NCBI RefSeq assembly: GCF_964199755.1
Contig: NC_133899.1
Coordinates: 1,860,001 to 1,924,000, forward strand
Length of the DNA stretch: 64,000 bases
Source: Larus michahellis
Lineage: Eukaryota > Chordata > Aves > Charadriiformes > Laridae
Reading direction: 5' to 3'
Below are positions 22,961 to 34,625 of this stretch, piece after piece. Within the stretch, counting starts at the first letter, position 1. Each line of letters opens with the position of its first letter. The position numbers and the translations under genes are program-made. The notes beneath the pieces are model-generated. The model was not told where the DNA came from. It did no database searches and saw only the letters and a program-made list of their open reading frames with translations.

Positions 22961-25214
22961 AAATCACGCAGCAAAACTCAGGCTCCTTTTGCAAAATCCT
23001 CCACTGAAACTCTGCTGCTTTTCTAAAAGCTGATTTCAGTAGCAAAGGGCATTTTGTAAACAGCTGGTGAAAATAGACTGGAACTGAAAGGCAGCTTGCA
23101 TTAAACTCCACAAGAAAGCCTTATTTACCCTCATGTGCTTTCTTTGTAGTGTCGATCAAACCACTTCCAGCTCCCAGGGGAGGCCCTCGGAAAAATAAAG
23201 GGAATAAAAAAAAAAAAAAAAAGAGAAAAGCAAGTGACATCCTTCAGAGCCCGAATGCACCTGAGAGCCCTCGGAACGGCTCTCGCTGCGGCAGGCACAC
23301 TTGCCGCGCTGACCTCCCTGCCCAAGTTCAACTTCCAGGGTCAAGCGGACGCCCTCCAGCACTGTCCCCGCTTGCCCTTGGTTGTCAAGTCTCGGGGAGA
23401 GCTTTGATCAGAGAAGGCAGACGGGGTATCCCACTCCCCGGCACCTGAACCCATCCTTCAACGTCAGCTCATTGATTTGCAGATGTCGGGAGAGAGCAGA
23501 GAAAAACACAAGGGTATAAGGGACAATCAATCACCGGTGGCACAGGACGTGGAGAAACGCGCCCTCCAGAGGGCTTGGCTTTGCTTCCAGGCTGCCAGCA
23601 CACTCTTCTGACACATCACCAGGACTGGACACTCTCCAAGCTCCAGCTTTGGTGGGGCATGTGTCCCTACTGCACCCTGAGCTTTTGGGGTGACACCCTA
23701 AACACGACAGGAGACAATCTGGCAGTGGCCACGGAGGAGCACTGGCTCTGCCAGGGAACCTTCCTGCCTTCCTCTATGACAGCATCCGACCTATTTACTC
23801 TGGACACGCAAATGCGGAGCTGCCCCTCCAGGATTCTGGGAATTTCCCCCCCCACGCCCCCGAAGGACCAGTGCTCAGGCAACAACTGGGTGTTCAGGTG
23901 TCAGGGCCATCTTGAAACAAGAAAGGAAGTGTGCATTTTCTGTGGTTGCTTCTCAGAGAAGCAGAAATAAGCAATGAAGAATCACAGAGTCCTGCTGTTG
24001 CTCAGGTCAGAGCCCAGACTCACCCTTGCCTGACAGCAGCACAGTCAAAGGCTTCTGGGTGTATCCCACACCTTTGTACTTTGTCCTTTCAGTGTGACTA
24101 GGCCACCCAGTATGTAAATAAATACGAACAGGTAAAGCAGCCTGTTCTGTTACAAAGCACAGGCTTGACAGGCTCTTTTCACTTTCCCAGGGAGTTTGTA
24201 CTGACAACACACGTTTCCTTTTTGCTACGAGGTGGCACCAGCACCTGCAAACCCAATTGCTCCCTTAACAGTGACACTGCAGACTCCAACGTCTCTCACC
24301 ACGGACGACACTAGGAGACGTAGATGAACGCTGCTGCATCCCAGGGGCCGGTAACTGTAGAAACTGTTCCACCTTACTCTTGGTTGCCCTGTTTCTAGTC
24401 CCTTTTCTTCCTTTCTTTAGGTCAGCTGCCTGCCACCGCAGCAAGGAACAAACGAGAAGCAGAGCACTGGGACCAGCGTTTCCTGCCTCGGCTAGAACAC
24501 AACATTATAAGCGTGTCTCTACTGCATCCAAGGTTTCCCTCCTGACACCTTTCCTGCAAGAAGCTCTCAATTTGCAAACGCTCTCTCATATCGCTGAGTC
24601 TAAACCAATAGATCTGTTAACACTTGTTTCTCCGCAGAGAAAGAGCGGTGTTTTCATGCAAGTGATGAGTACCAGGATTTCTCTTACCTGGGCTGCAAAA
24701 AACTCTAAAGCTTGTGTTCTCTCACGTAATGTAACACAAAACACCAAGGACATAGGATTGGAAGGGAAAACGCAAGCTACTAAAAATGAAGTATCCAACA
24801 AGCAGCATAGCTTCAAGCAGCACACCGCTAACACGCAAGAAAAAAAATGCAGTATTTCCACCTTTCCTAGTACTAGAAAATTAACAACCCTTATTCTGGG
24901 CACAGATCCTCTTAGTGGGTATTTGAAGGGCACACCTCCAGTCAGAGACCCTCAACATCACGAGGAGGGGCAGTGTTGCGTTACGGTTACGTACGTCACG
25001 CTTAAACAAGTTGTAGCCTCCAGAAGAGCACGTTTACCCCAGACTGAGCGTCCAACTGAAAGCGTTTTTTAACGGACAGTTTGTGAACCGCATGCAGCCA
25101 GTGGCTAAAGAGGCTGGAAATCTTTAAGAAATTATTTCTAAAGTTGCTCTAATTACAACGCATGGGGTCTTGCTGCTGAATTTCAAAGACAACGCGCAAT
25201 CCCTCCAGGCTTAC

Positions 25215-25370
25215 CATCTGTGCGCTGAATTCGGGTAACATGATGCATGTCGCTCCCACCCAGAGAGGACAGAGGAGCTTATTGATCACCCCGTGGACAT
25301 GATGTAAAGGCAGCACGTGCAGAATAACATCCTCCTTCTTCCACTCCCATTTTTCAACCAGCCCTGTGGT
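25215..25370 (-). CDS. ACSF3: ACSF3 coding exon 2
   Basis: 156 bases, 52 codons, phase 0 at both ends; acceptor CTGCAG before 25370 and donor GTAAGC after 25215. It encodes residues 235-286, beginning [10 protein letters not shown] and ending PEFSAQM. The LPLHHVHG stretch (residues 254-261) is the family's motif of aromatic and histidine residues lining the acyl-adenylate pocket, followed by the LCPLWVGA core strand. Splicing from exon 1 gives AV|TTGLV, closely matching the known protein. The continuation past ATG in the same frame (SLEGLRV) is intron read-through, not protein. Confidence 0.95.
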
Positions 25371-26855
25371 CTGCAGAAGAAAACACACAACCCAGCATTA
25401 GGGAAGGAAGAGAGACCCTCACTGCTTGGAAAGCCTGGAGTATCCAGGCCCCAGATCTCCTGGGCACAGCCGGTGTCAGAAATGCCAGACCTCCCGGAAC
25501 AATGCCTGGGCACAGAATTCTTTCCTTTAGGGTCAGCACAAGCAAAATTCCCACACCAGTAGAATACAAAAGGAACACCTCCTGCATCTCATCAGTATGT
25601 GTCTTCGTATACATCAGCGAAGTCCTTCCGCGCTACTGAGAAAGAAATAGTCAACAATGTCTTTAAGTAGGACTTACAAGATTATTAGCCTGGTGCTGCA
25701 CAGGCAGAGTTGGCAGAAATAGTAATCAAAAACCTAATTTTCCCAGAACTCTGTTGACATAGTTTGGACACCGATGACATTGGGCTTCTAGTACCTGTAA
25801 GGAACAGTCCATAGGAGCAGAAAATCACTGTCTGATGAACAGAAAATACGTTTTATGTTAGTAAAAATATATTAGTATATCAAGCTTCTAAAATATCGTT
25901 ATGAAAGGAATACTATCTAAAGTGTTTGTTAGACCTCAGGCTTCTGGGTGAACAATACCCTTCAGGGCCCAGTGTTAGCAACTGGAAAGCTTATTTCCAG
26001 CCATCTAAAAATAAGAAAAGCATTTGAACGGTGGAATTCAGTCATGTCATTCACAACCCTCTTCCACAGGGCAGGGAGCACATTTTAGGCTTGTCTGCGA
26101 GACAGCACAAAAGATGGTGACTGCTCAGGCCACCTCCCAAATGATCAGCATATTTGTAAGGGAACAGATTCTTTGCCCAATATAGCCAAGCCCTGGCTCT
26201 ATCCATCAAGGCTTTCATACCACTCCCGACACTGCCGTATCTGAGCACCCAGCACAACGTAAGCTCTCGGCGGCATCCGTAAGGCACGATGTATTCCCTG
26301 CCCTTTTTCCCTAATGGCATGAGTCTATCAGTTGCAGGCAGTGATAAGCAACTGGTGAGGTAGTCAGCAGGCTCATTCAAACTTTTAATTCCTTTTGGCT
26401 CAGAGAGCTAATGGATTTTTTGCCTTGGGGATATATAGCTGAATAATGCACAGACTTCACACAGTACTGTACTAGGCTGGGCTAAATTATATTCCAATTA
26501 AGGGTAAAGATTCTTTCCTAGTCACAGTGAAGAAAAGCAAACTGCAAAGAAAGCAGTCTTTTCACAACAAGTCTCATCCCTTCTGCTTTCCAGGAAAGCA
26601 TGGAGAAGAGTCCATCTGCCCCTGTCTGCAGTTCCAGCACAGCAACACCAAAAGGACAAGGTTTAGAGCCTCAAACACTCTGCGTGTTCACCTTAAAAGT
26701 GTTGAGGACTTTCAAGATACAGCCTCACAGCTCTGTGCAGGAATTCAGCTGTGGTAAGGCGTGTTGTGCTTTGGGGTTTGCAACCCCAAATCACCTCCGA
26801 AGGCCAAGACCTCTGTCACTTGGCACAAGCTTTGCAGAGGGAAAGCAGCACTCAC
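25371..26855 (-). other. ACSF3: ACSF3 intron between coding exons 1 and 2
   Basis: 1,485 bp with GT-AG borders. Moderately AT-rich, especially 25850-26050. Nothing else recognised. Confidence 0.9.
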
Positions 26856-27587
26856 CACGGCTTGCACGTTCTCATGGGTGCTGAGGACACCTTTCGGTCT
26901 TCCTGTCGTCCCACTGGTGTAGATTATCATGGCTCCTCTGTCTTTCCATGAGGAGCAGGTTGTCAAGGGACTGTCTTCCAGTGCTGCGTGACTCATGGAT
27001 CCATCAGTATGAGACCTAAGAAGGGGGAGAACAGGGACTCCCAGCTTCTCAGCACTAGGGGCTATTTTCCCCACGTATTCCTCTGCTGCGATGACTAGAG
27101 CACTCTGCGAATCCTGAATCACATACTCCAGTTCCTGCACCGGGTGTTTCTTGTAAAGGGGCACCGCTATGCCCCCGCTCATCCAGGAAGCCCACTGGGC
27201 CACCACATAGGAGGCATCATTGGGACACAAAAATGAGATCCTCTCTTCCTTCAAGTCCCTGCTGGAGCACTCCAAAGCTCTACAGATCTCCTGGGACAAG
27301 TGTAGACTCTGGCTGAGAAGGTCCCTGTAAGTGTGCTCACCGTTTTGGTCAACGATAGCGATTTTATCACCGAAAGCCAAAGCCCTAGTGAAGACAGGGG
27401 TAATGGCACTGTTGTAGGCTGCCCGAGTGGTTTGCAGACCCCTGCGGGGACAGACAGACCTCTTCTGTCTGTGCAACCCCCATCTGCAACGGTGCAAGTC
27501 CTGGACGAGGCATCGAAGGGGCCGGCTCGCTTGAGGGAAGAGCAGGGAGACCAGCATCCTGCCAGCACCGCCTGTTCTGAAGTGATT
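26856..27587 (-). CDS. ACSF3: ACSF3 coding exon 1: mitochondrial leader and N-terminal adenylation domain
   Basis: The acceptor (polypyrimidine tract and CAG) ends at 27588. After 30 untranslated bases the ATG is at 27555-27557 with A at -3, a good initiation context. The exon encodes residues 1-234 and ends at 26856 with donor GTGAGT. Residues 1 to about 45 are rich in Arg/Leu and nearly free of acidic residues, as expected of a mitochondrial targeting peptide. The ATP-binding signature of the ANL superfamily, [11 protein letters not shown], is at residues 213-223. The region between them reads as the usual N-terminal adenylation subdomain. Carrying both the start codon and the ATP loop in one large first coding exon matches vertebrate ACSF3. 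The coding sequence shows no frameshift or stop. Confidence 0.95.
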
Positions 27588-30500
27588 CTGCAGAAAGCAA
27601 TTATAGGAACAGATAAGTATGTGCAGTGATTACCCAAGGGTTTATTCCCACAAAGGAAAAGTGGTAGCCTTCATTTGAATAATATCCACTGTATTATTAA
27701 TGTTTATGCTTCAGACTGCTGCATCCCCAGTGCGCTAGGCCCTGCCCGGATGGAACAGAAGACAGAGACCCTTCCCTACGCAGCTTCCACATCCCTAAAA
27801 ACCAGTCTAACTTAAATTATGAAATAGTTTTCATCGATCAGCAACATTAGGACCTAAGTAGTGGCTACTTGACGTGCTACTCTTACTCAGTGGGACCAGC
27901 ATTTAAAGAAATTAAAGACAAAAGTACCTAGCTCTCAATTTCAGTTTCCACCGCTTTGGTAAACCGCTGCCTTGCTCTGTGCTTCAAGTTAGGCAGCACG
28001 GAGCCAGACATGAAATCCAAGCCTCCTAAGGTTCAGCCGAGCGGAGGACTGTTTCCTGCATGAGCCTTCATTCGAGCAACAGCACACCTAAGTACAGGAA
28101 AGTGCCCCAACCCTCCCCCCTGACGGGTCATCCATCACAAACACCGCTTCGGCTGAAAAGCTTTCTTACGTGACAGACCAAGTGGTTAACAGCTCCCAAA
28201 CCGCCACAGGCAGCAGGAGCCCTGCCCGCGCCGAGCAGCTGGTTTTCCCAGCAAACAGCAGCAGGGGAGCGCAGCCCTGCACACGCTGACCTGTGGGATT
28301 GTTCATTCTGAAAGTACCAACCTGCATCGGGACAAGCTCAGACGCGGCACCAGGCTTCACCCGGGCAGCCAGAGCTTGATCTGAGCCCAGCCCAAGCATT
28401 ACGCCGGCCGCCCGGCCACAGTGGTGACATGATGCACAGAGGCATTTCAACAGGGAAAATCTCCAAAAGAGAACAGGGCGGCGTACCAGCACCATTAAAG
28501 GCTTTACAAGAAGATCGCGAGCTGTATCCCAGTCACGTATTCTGCCTTCTGTGCTTAGACAGCACGATGACATCAACCTATCCGCTCACGGGAGACGTTA
28601 GCAAAAAAGCTTTTGTGGTAACTGGTAAGAAGTCCCTGAAGTTTGCTCTTTACCCCTCTTTTCATCCTCCCTTTCAAAAGGAAAGGTCTGTGTAATAGTG
28701 TTGGACGCTGCTTGGAACATCTCACAGAAGCATCAGGGAAAAAGTTAACGCACAGTGCAAAATCCCGTAAGAATATAATGAGGAGATGGGACTACGGGAA
28801 CACTTTGCAGGGGAGACCGCTGCTGCACCAGAGATGAGTGGAAGAAGCAATAAATTGAGAGGACTGAGGAGACGCCTCAGAAGAACCCTGACACACACAC
28901 CCTGCACAGAGCCTGGAGCTCTGGCTGGAAACTCAGCAAGAACAAGCACCCTCTCCATAGAGAGACCATCACCGACGCCAACAGGGGAGCAGAGAGGAAA
29001 GAACAGGGCTGTGGCTGTGAAGAAAATGGGCTTTTCTGCGTGGTCTAATGGCTGCTATTAAACACCAACACCGAAGTATCCCCAGAGAGATACTATGACA
29101 AGAGGAGATAACCAAAGGATGGCAACTTCTCGCTCTGTAAGAGTGTACTCAATGTTTCCTTGATGCTGGCAATAATGATTTGATTTTTTTATTTTTTTTT
29201 AAACTTTTTTTTTTTTTATAAATACCTATCAGTGGAGCAGCTTAACTCAAACAGCTTCCCAGCTCAGCGTCCCACCATGGGGAGGAGCTGAAACAAAGAG
29301 GATCCAGACAACTGGCAGCTACTCCGAGCTGAGCACAGCTCAACCCAGCTCAGGCTGCTCAGACACATCCAGAGGCAGCAGCTGCTGACAGTGGCAAGTG
29401 TTTATTTTTGCATAGACATAGCTGTGAGCCCTGCAGTCTCTCCCATCCACCTTCAGAGCATTTCTCCAGCCAGACATTGGCTTTGCACATATTTTCTTTT
29501 GCATATTGACCTCAATTTCTGCTTCTGCAAAAGAAACTTGTGATTTAGTGCGGAAACATCTGGGAGGGGAGAGGCTTTAAACCCAGAGCGTGATAACCAT
29601 ATGCACTCACGACACATACCATATAGAATGGAAATAAACAAAACAGGTTGTGACGAAGCTCACATGACATCTTTCCATTTCTCCGTAGAGACTAAAATAT
29701 AAAATAAAGAGACAACACCACACCTAACCTAAACCAAATCACCTCCCCCTAACCTGTGCCCAAGGCCAGCTCACTGGCGAGACGTTAATGCCCCAGACGT
29801 TGAGAGGAGCATTAATTGGAAGCAACCATTTGCCAGGATCATGCCGTGCTGCAGGCCAGCGCAGCTAAGTGCACTTGGCATCCTCGCTGTTCCTCATACA
29901 GCTCCGGAGCAGGTGTTAGCTGCTGCTTCAGAACAGCCACTTCCAAAAATTACATTATCCCCTTTTTACCACAGCACCAGTCCAGATTTAATGGAGTAAT
30001 AAACAGCAGCACCTTTAGCCAGGCCTGTGCATTTATGGGCTTCAGAGAACTCACGTTGACTGGGTGTGTGCAGACTTACACTCGGGACAGGGCAATGTAA
30101 TGCCAGGGGCTGTTTTCCTTTACCTGCCTGTTGCTCGGGGATAACTGGTGACACGAACCCTCCCTGTCAGAGTGTAAACCTGTCACCGGGGGCCTTGGGC
30201 GGATGGCGGCTGTGCAGCAGGTGCTTGCTGCCTTGAAAGAGAAGGTTTGACCCCCCCAGACTCCAATGGCTAAAGGATGCAGCTAGGGAGCTCACGGCAG
30301 CTCCTGGCGCCACAAAACCACTGCAAAGCACGGTGGGGCTGGAAGCCACCAGCCTGAACCACTACGGACGTCTCTCCTGAGAAGGAACGATTTTATTTCT
30401 CTTCCTCCCCTCCCCCGCAACGATTTCCACCCTCCCGCTCCCCGCCCCTCACCCTACTCACACCAGCTCGCAGAGCAGCAGCAGCAAAACCCCTCGCCCT

Positions 30501-30848
30501 GTGGCTCCCAGGTTACACAGGGCCAGGCCCGGCCCAGCGCGGCCACAGGCCGACAGCACCGGTGTCCCCTCGTGTCCCGCCCAGGGGCCAAAGGCCGGTG
30601 TGAACCCCAGGGGCCGGCCCGGACTCACAGCCCAGTCTCGCCGCTCCCGCGCAGCCCGACGGGAGGGCATGTTTATTACATGTTAATTAAAGCCACCGTT
30701 AATCGCGACGCTCCCCCACCCCCTCAGGGAAGGGGAGCCGGGCCCAAGGGCACCGTCCCACGGCTCGCCCCGCCTCATGGGACAAGCCGGGCCCGCTCCG
30801 GGCCCCCCCGCCCCGCTGCCACCTCCCGCAGCCCCGGCGGGGCCTCAC
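27588..30848 (-). other. ACSF3: ACSF3 intron 1 (5' UTR intron)
   Basis: Roughly 3.3 kb between the inferred noncoding exon and the coding exon 1 acceptor. It contains a T-rich run at 29180-29219 and otherwise unremarkable unique-looking sequence. No ORF with recognisable homology is seen. The left boundary is certain; the right boundary depends on the inferred donor. Confidence 0.6.
29180..29219 (+). repeat. T-rich low-complexity tract
   Basis: Runs of T split by single or triple A in the 5' UTR intron. Confidence 0.9.
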
Positions 30849-31060
30849 CTGGCGGCGGCGGCGCCGCGCACCGGGGGACCGGTCCGCCCGCGAACGGGCT
30901 CCGGCGGAAACGCGGCGCCGCGCCCGAACGTTCCGGGCACGAACGTTCCCCCCCGCACCCGTTTTATGGGGAATTGGCCCCAAACCGCCTACTTGGGGGC
31001 GGGGCTTTTCTCGCCGCGGGGAAGAGGTCCCCCGGTGGCGTCGCAGCCTGCCTCTGGTGT
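30440..31060 (-). promoter_or_regulatory. ACSF3: CpG island and probable ACSF3 promoter
   Basis: Dense CpG and high GC begin at about 30440 and continue past 31000, immediately upstream of the first coding exon. On the minus strand, a CCAAT motif (plus-strand attgg at 30973-30977) and a TATA-like ATAAAA (30962-30967) lie just before two identical 8-bp palindromes GAACGTTC (30926-30933 and 30941-30948). CpG-island promoters are usual for mitochondrial housekeeping enzymes such as ACSF3. Whether the island also fires in the plus direction cannot be told from sequence. Confidence 0.7.
30849..30935 (-). other. ACSF3: Probable ACSF3 5' noncoding exon 1
   Basis: On the minus strand a strong splice donor (CAG|GTGAGG) sits with its last exon base at 30849, inside the CpG island. 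The coding exon at 27587 begins with a splice acceptor and only 30 bases of untranslated sequence, so at least one upstream noncoding exon must exist. The right boundary is a guess: a TATA-like ATAAAA (30962-30967) would place initiation near 30935. An alternative donor lies near 30463 (GTGAGTAG). The donor is visible; the exon extent is inferred. Confidence 0.45.
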
Positions 31061-31263
31061 CACCGCATCCCCCTGCAGCATCACCACGGCGTGCTCTGGT
31101 GCCATGGCGGGTGTCCGTGGTATCATGGAGGTGCAGCTCTGCCCCTGCAGTGCCGCGGCCCGTGTGCTGATCGGCTGGATTTCGGCAGGGCTGAGGAATG
31201 GCTGGGGCCCCTGCGCAGAGCCTGGACCCATGGGGGCTTCTGGAGGGGACAGAGGTCCTGCGG

Positions 31264-31450
31264 ACACACGGGCATCCCGGGGACACACAGACATCCCACG
31301 GACACACAGACATCCCAGGGATATGCAGATACCCCCAGGGACACTCAGACATCCCGTGGATGCAGGGACATCCTGGGGACACGCAGACATCCCATGGATG
31401 CACAGACGTCCTGGGGACACAGAGACACCCCCAGGGACACACAGAGGTCG
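31264..31450 (+). repeat. Minisatellite, 19-20 bp unit, about 10 copies
   Basis: Unit resembles acacacagacatcccaggg. Copies 1-3 and 5-8 are exactly 19 bases; copies 4 and 9 are 20. Copies differ by a few substitutions each. It lies about 200 bases beyond the CpG-island promoter and keeps ORFs open on both strands. Confidence 0.95.
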
Positions 31451-32190
31451 CCATGATGGCACATGGCGGCCGAGCTGCAGCTCCCCAGCAGTGGCAGCAC
31501 CGTGTTCCCCTCCTGCCCCGGCGCTGTGGCCGTATCCAGCACCCCCGGCCGGGCTGGAGCTCCAGCAGGGTCTCGGCAGGAGCCGGGAAGGGGTCACGGC
31601 ACGGCACAGCCAGGCAGCACCGACCCCCGCCACAGCCCCACAGTGCCAAGCAGAAACTCGGCTTGGTTTAGTATTTTTAACCGGTCCCACTGCAGATTTG
31701 CATTCGCTGCTGCAGCGATGGAGGACGTGTGGGACATGCCCCGAGGCGTGGGGTCAGCCGGACACTCTCCCAGCAGTTCGCTGGCAAGGCCTGGCACGTG
31801 GCCGGGGTGACGGGCACATGGGTGCAGCCATGGTGGGATGGGCCAGGATGCCCCGCATGGCCCTGCCAGCCTCGGCGCCGGGATGTTGCCGGTCCAGCCA
31901 TGGCACGGGCAGCGGGGCAGCCGCTTGCCGAGAGGCGTGTGGCCCTTGTGCCGTGCAAGCTGCCATGCGCCAGCCCTTCTTCGGAGCCGTGTTCCGTGGA
32001 GCCTTCTCCGGAATCTTGTTTTTCTGGCCGAGCGTGGCGGTGCGTGAAGCGGGACGGCCGGGGCGACCCCCACCCACCTCCCTCAGGTGTGTTTCCACCC
32101 GGGGCCGGCGGCCGGCAGCCCAGCGAGGCGCAGCAGGGCTGGGAGCGGAAGCGGGGACAGGAGCCCAGCCTTGGGCAGAGCTGCACGGCG
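31451..32190. other. GC-rich intergenic sequence
   Basis: Very high GC; overlapping long frames in several registers without any recognisable domain. No gene supported. Confidence 0.5.
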
Positions 32191-32480
32191 CCCCGTTGCA
32201 CGCCTCCACGTTGCGCCATCGCCCGTCGCGCGGCTCCCTCCCATTGCACTCCTTCCCAAGGCACAGCTCCCCGTTTCACGCCTCCCCGTTGCACATCTCC
32301 TCGTGGCGCAGCTCCCCATCGCATGGCTCCCTCCCCACTGCATGGCTCCTCACGGCACAGCTCCCTCTGGCACGGCTCCATCCTTGTTGCACGACTTCCA
32401 AACGCACAGCTCCCCATTGCACGGCTCCCCATTGCACGGTTCCCGTTGTGGGGCTCCCTCCCCACCGCAGGGCTGTTGCA
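32191..32480 (+). repeat. Degenerate short-period repeat (gcacggctcccc-like)
   Basis: Repeated words of the form ttgcacggctcccc and gcacagctcccc with variable 10-20 base spacing. Diverged tandem repeat; its periodicity explains the Cys/His/Pro/Ser-rich ORFs that cross it. Confidence 0.75.
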
Positions 32481-33597
32481 CAACCCCCCGTCGCTCGCCT
32501 CCCCGGTGTGGAGCTGCCGCAGGAGGGACCCCTCACACCCAGCAGCCCCCAGCGCCCATCTGCCCCCCCGGAGGGCTCAGCATACCCCTTGCCCACATGC
32601 TGCCCTGCAGATGTGCACAGCTCCCACCAACCACTGTCCCAACCCTGCCACCACGACTTTCATTCTCCTTTTTGCGCTTGCCATCTGTCACCAGCCTCCC
32701 CGGGTCCCCGCAGACTGCAGGGATTAACCCCCTCTGGGGCACATGCCTGCAGGGGGGTCTCTGTGACCACCCAGAGGGCGCCCAGGGCTGGCGGGGACGG
32801 GGTGCACAGCGTGGGGACAGGGCTGGGACAGCCACGGATGCGTGCACCAGGCAGGATGCTCTTCTGCGACTGCGCAGCCCCTGCGGGTTGAGTAGGGACC
32901 ACCGCCCTGGAGAAAAGGGGGGTGATGGGGCCGTGCTCCCCTCGGCCGCGGCGTGCTGTCGGGCCAGCTGGCCGCGTGCGCAGCAGATGTCCACCCCGAG
33001 CCACCCTCTGCCGCTCCGTCCCCCGGCACCTGGTGCCCACCGGCCATCTGGAGTTGTCCACATCCCCGGAGACGATGCTCAGCCCTGGCCGCCAGCAGCA
33101 CCCGGCCGCCCTCGTCCATCCTGGGGGCTGCAGGGGCCGCACTCTGCTCCCCGGGGCCAGGAGGGAGCTGCTCCCCAGCGGCGCCGAGCCAGCCCCAGCC
33201 ATTGCCAGTGCTGGGGGAGCGGGTTATGGTGTATTCAGCAGCAGCGGTGCCAGCTCACCCTGCGCCGGCGTTTGGCTGCGTGTGGAGGGACGCGGGGTGC
33301 CAGGCCCCGTTCTCCATATCGGGGTGGTGAGGACAGGGAGGGGGTCATTCCAGATGTGCCATCACAGCTGGGAGCAAAACACCCAGCGCGTGAAGGCACC
33401 CCAAAAGCTGAGACTCAGGTGCACCACAGCCCTGCCCACCCGCAGACCCCCCTGACCCCAGGCTTGCAGGGCTGCTGCGATGGTCCCCAGGGCACTGGGA
33501 TGTCCCCAAGCTGCCACCATGGTTTTTCGCCTCCCTCCCAGCCGGGTGTGAGCCCCGCAGCCCGCGCCGGCAGGAGGGTTTTCCACTTGCTCCCCGC
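32481..33597. other. GC-rich intergenic sequence
   Basis: High GC and CpG in places, with no exon-like homology, RNA gene or mobile element recognised. Confidence 0.5.
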
Positions 33598-33765
33598 CGC
33601 CTTACACAGCTCGCTGATTAATTATGGATCCAGCAGAAAGCTTTTATTACATTACAGTTTACTTGTGGCAACATCCGTATTTATTAAAAAAAAAAAAAAA
33701 GAAGAAGAAGAAAAAAAAAGGAAAGTAATTACTACAGTGGTGTAAACATCACAAACACCGCTGGG
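33598..33765. promoter_or_regulatory. AT-rich island 1, candidate conserved element
   Basis: An abrupt AT-rich patch in GC-rich surroundings with ttaattatgg, ttttattacatt and taattac words (homeodomain-type cores) flanking an A/purine run at 33686-33720. Regulatory role is inferred from composition only. Confidence 0.3.
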
Positions 33766-34534
33766 TTACAGGGAGCTTGATGCTCAGGGTGAGTGCTGTG
33801 GCTGCCGGCGGCTCCAGCCCGGAGCCCTGTGGTGGGATGGGACGGGGACACCGGGCTCTGCTGTCACAGCGCTGCTTGGGGTGAGGACAGAGCACGGCAA
33901 GGGGGGAGCTGGGACACACCGAGACCATCAGTCCCCAGCCCCATCCTGCCCCAGCTCGAGGGGGGACAGAGCCAGAGCCTGTGCCGGCGTCCCCGACCGC
34001 CGCCGAGGAGGGAGCTGTAAACAAGGTGGAGCGAAACGTTTGATCTCCATCCATCTGCCGGCACCTAATCTCCCACCCGCGGACCTCATGCCTCATCACC
34101 TCCTGGCCCCCCCTAATCTGCTCCCTGCCGGCTGGTGGAGGGTCAGAGCCGGGGCTGCCGGCCGTGCTCCCCACCACGCGCCACATGGCACTGGTGCAAC
34201 CGGGAGGCTGCCGCAGCGCGGAGAGCCGGGCCAGCGCAGCTATATGGTGGGAGAAACCTGGTTGTGTCCCCATTTGGGGTTTAAACTACCTGTGCTGCTG
34301 CAGCAGCGGGAGGGCGCAAGCCAGGGGACACATCCTGCTACCATCCCCCCGTGCCTGCATCCCGCCCGGCACGAGCATCTGCTGCCGCCGGAGCCACTGC
34401 CCATGGCAGGGTGGCAGGAGATGGGTCTGTCCCCAGGGGCTCACGGGGGACGCGATTGCCATCGTGACTCCCCGGGGACAGGAGAAGCTCGGAGACGCTC
34501 GGCGTGAAGTGGAGCCGTAAGTGCCTCCCGCGTC
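33766..34534. other. GC-rich intergenic sequence
   Basis: No supported feature; a less GC-rich patch at about 34020-34130 is too mixed to call. Confidence 0.4.
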
Positions 34535-34625
34535 ACGTGGCGAGGATAAGTGCAAAATGGCCCTATTATGATAATTGTGCGAAATTATGATTGATGGAGA
34601 TTAGCTGCTTATTTGAGGAAATGGC
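34535..34625. promoter_or_regulatory. AT-rich island 2, candidate conserved element
   Basis: Sharp AT-rich island with the direct repeat attatgat at 34565-34572 and 34584-34591 (19 bases apart) and a ttgatgg word. Looks like clustered homeodomain or PBX-type sites; function inferred. Confidence 0.35.

Larger units (their letters stand above)
15042..25214 (-). other. ACSF3: ACSF3 intron between coding exons 2 and 3
   Basis: 10,173 bp with GT-AG borders. It holds homopolymer and A/C-rich tracts (17145-17169, 18369-18425, 18751-18768, 22594-22618, about 22947-22963, 23207-23222), a 12-base G run (19376-19387), and an AT-rich block at about 22100-22960. Long plus-strand ORFs here (for example 264 codons from 16886) are low-complexity chance frames with no recognised domain. 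Confidence 0.9.
1..30935 (-). other. ACSF3: ACSF3 gene body (5' part; runs off the left edge)
   Basis: Locus entry joining the exons listed separately. ACSF3 is the mitochondrial matrix enzyme that makes malonyl-CoA (and methylmalonyl-CoA) from the free acid, ATP and CoA, feeding mitochondrial fatty-acid synthesis and protein malonylation. Seen here: a probable noncoding first exon in a CpG island, then five coding exons of 702, 156, 155, 146 and 113 coding bases. All junctions are GT-AG and the phases are compatible (0, 0, 2, 1, 0). They give 424 residues with no stop. The family length is about 576 residues, so the end of the adenylation domain and the C-terminal lid are missing. I searched the minus strand of 1-8900 for the next exon and did not find it, so it should lie left of this window. 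Confidence 0.93.

Noticed and set aside
24380-25072. 230-codon plus-strand ORF in an ACSF3 intron
   Set aside because: No recognisable homology, no promoter or splice context; likely chance.
30777-33745. Very long plus-strand ORFs (704 and 552 codons)
   Set aside because: They overlap in different frames, cross two tandem-repeat arrays and the CpG island, are rich in Pro/Arg/Ala/Ser/His, and show no recognisable domain. GC-rich DNA with few stop codons explains them.
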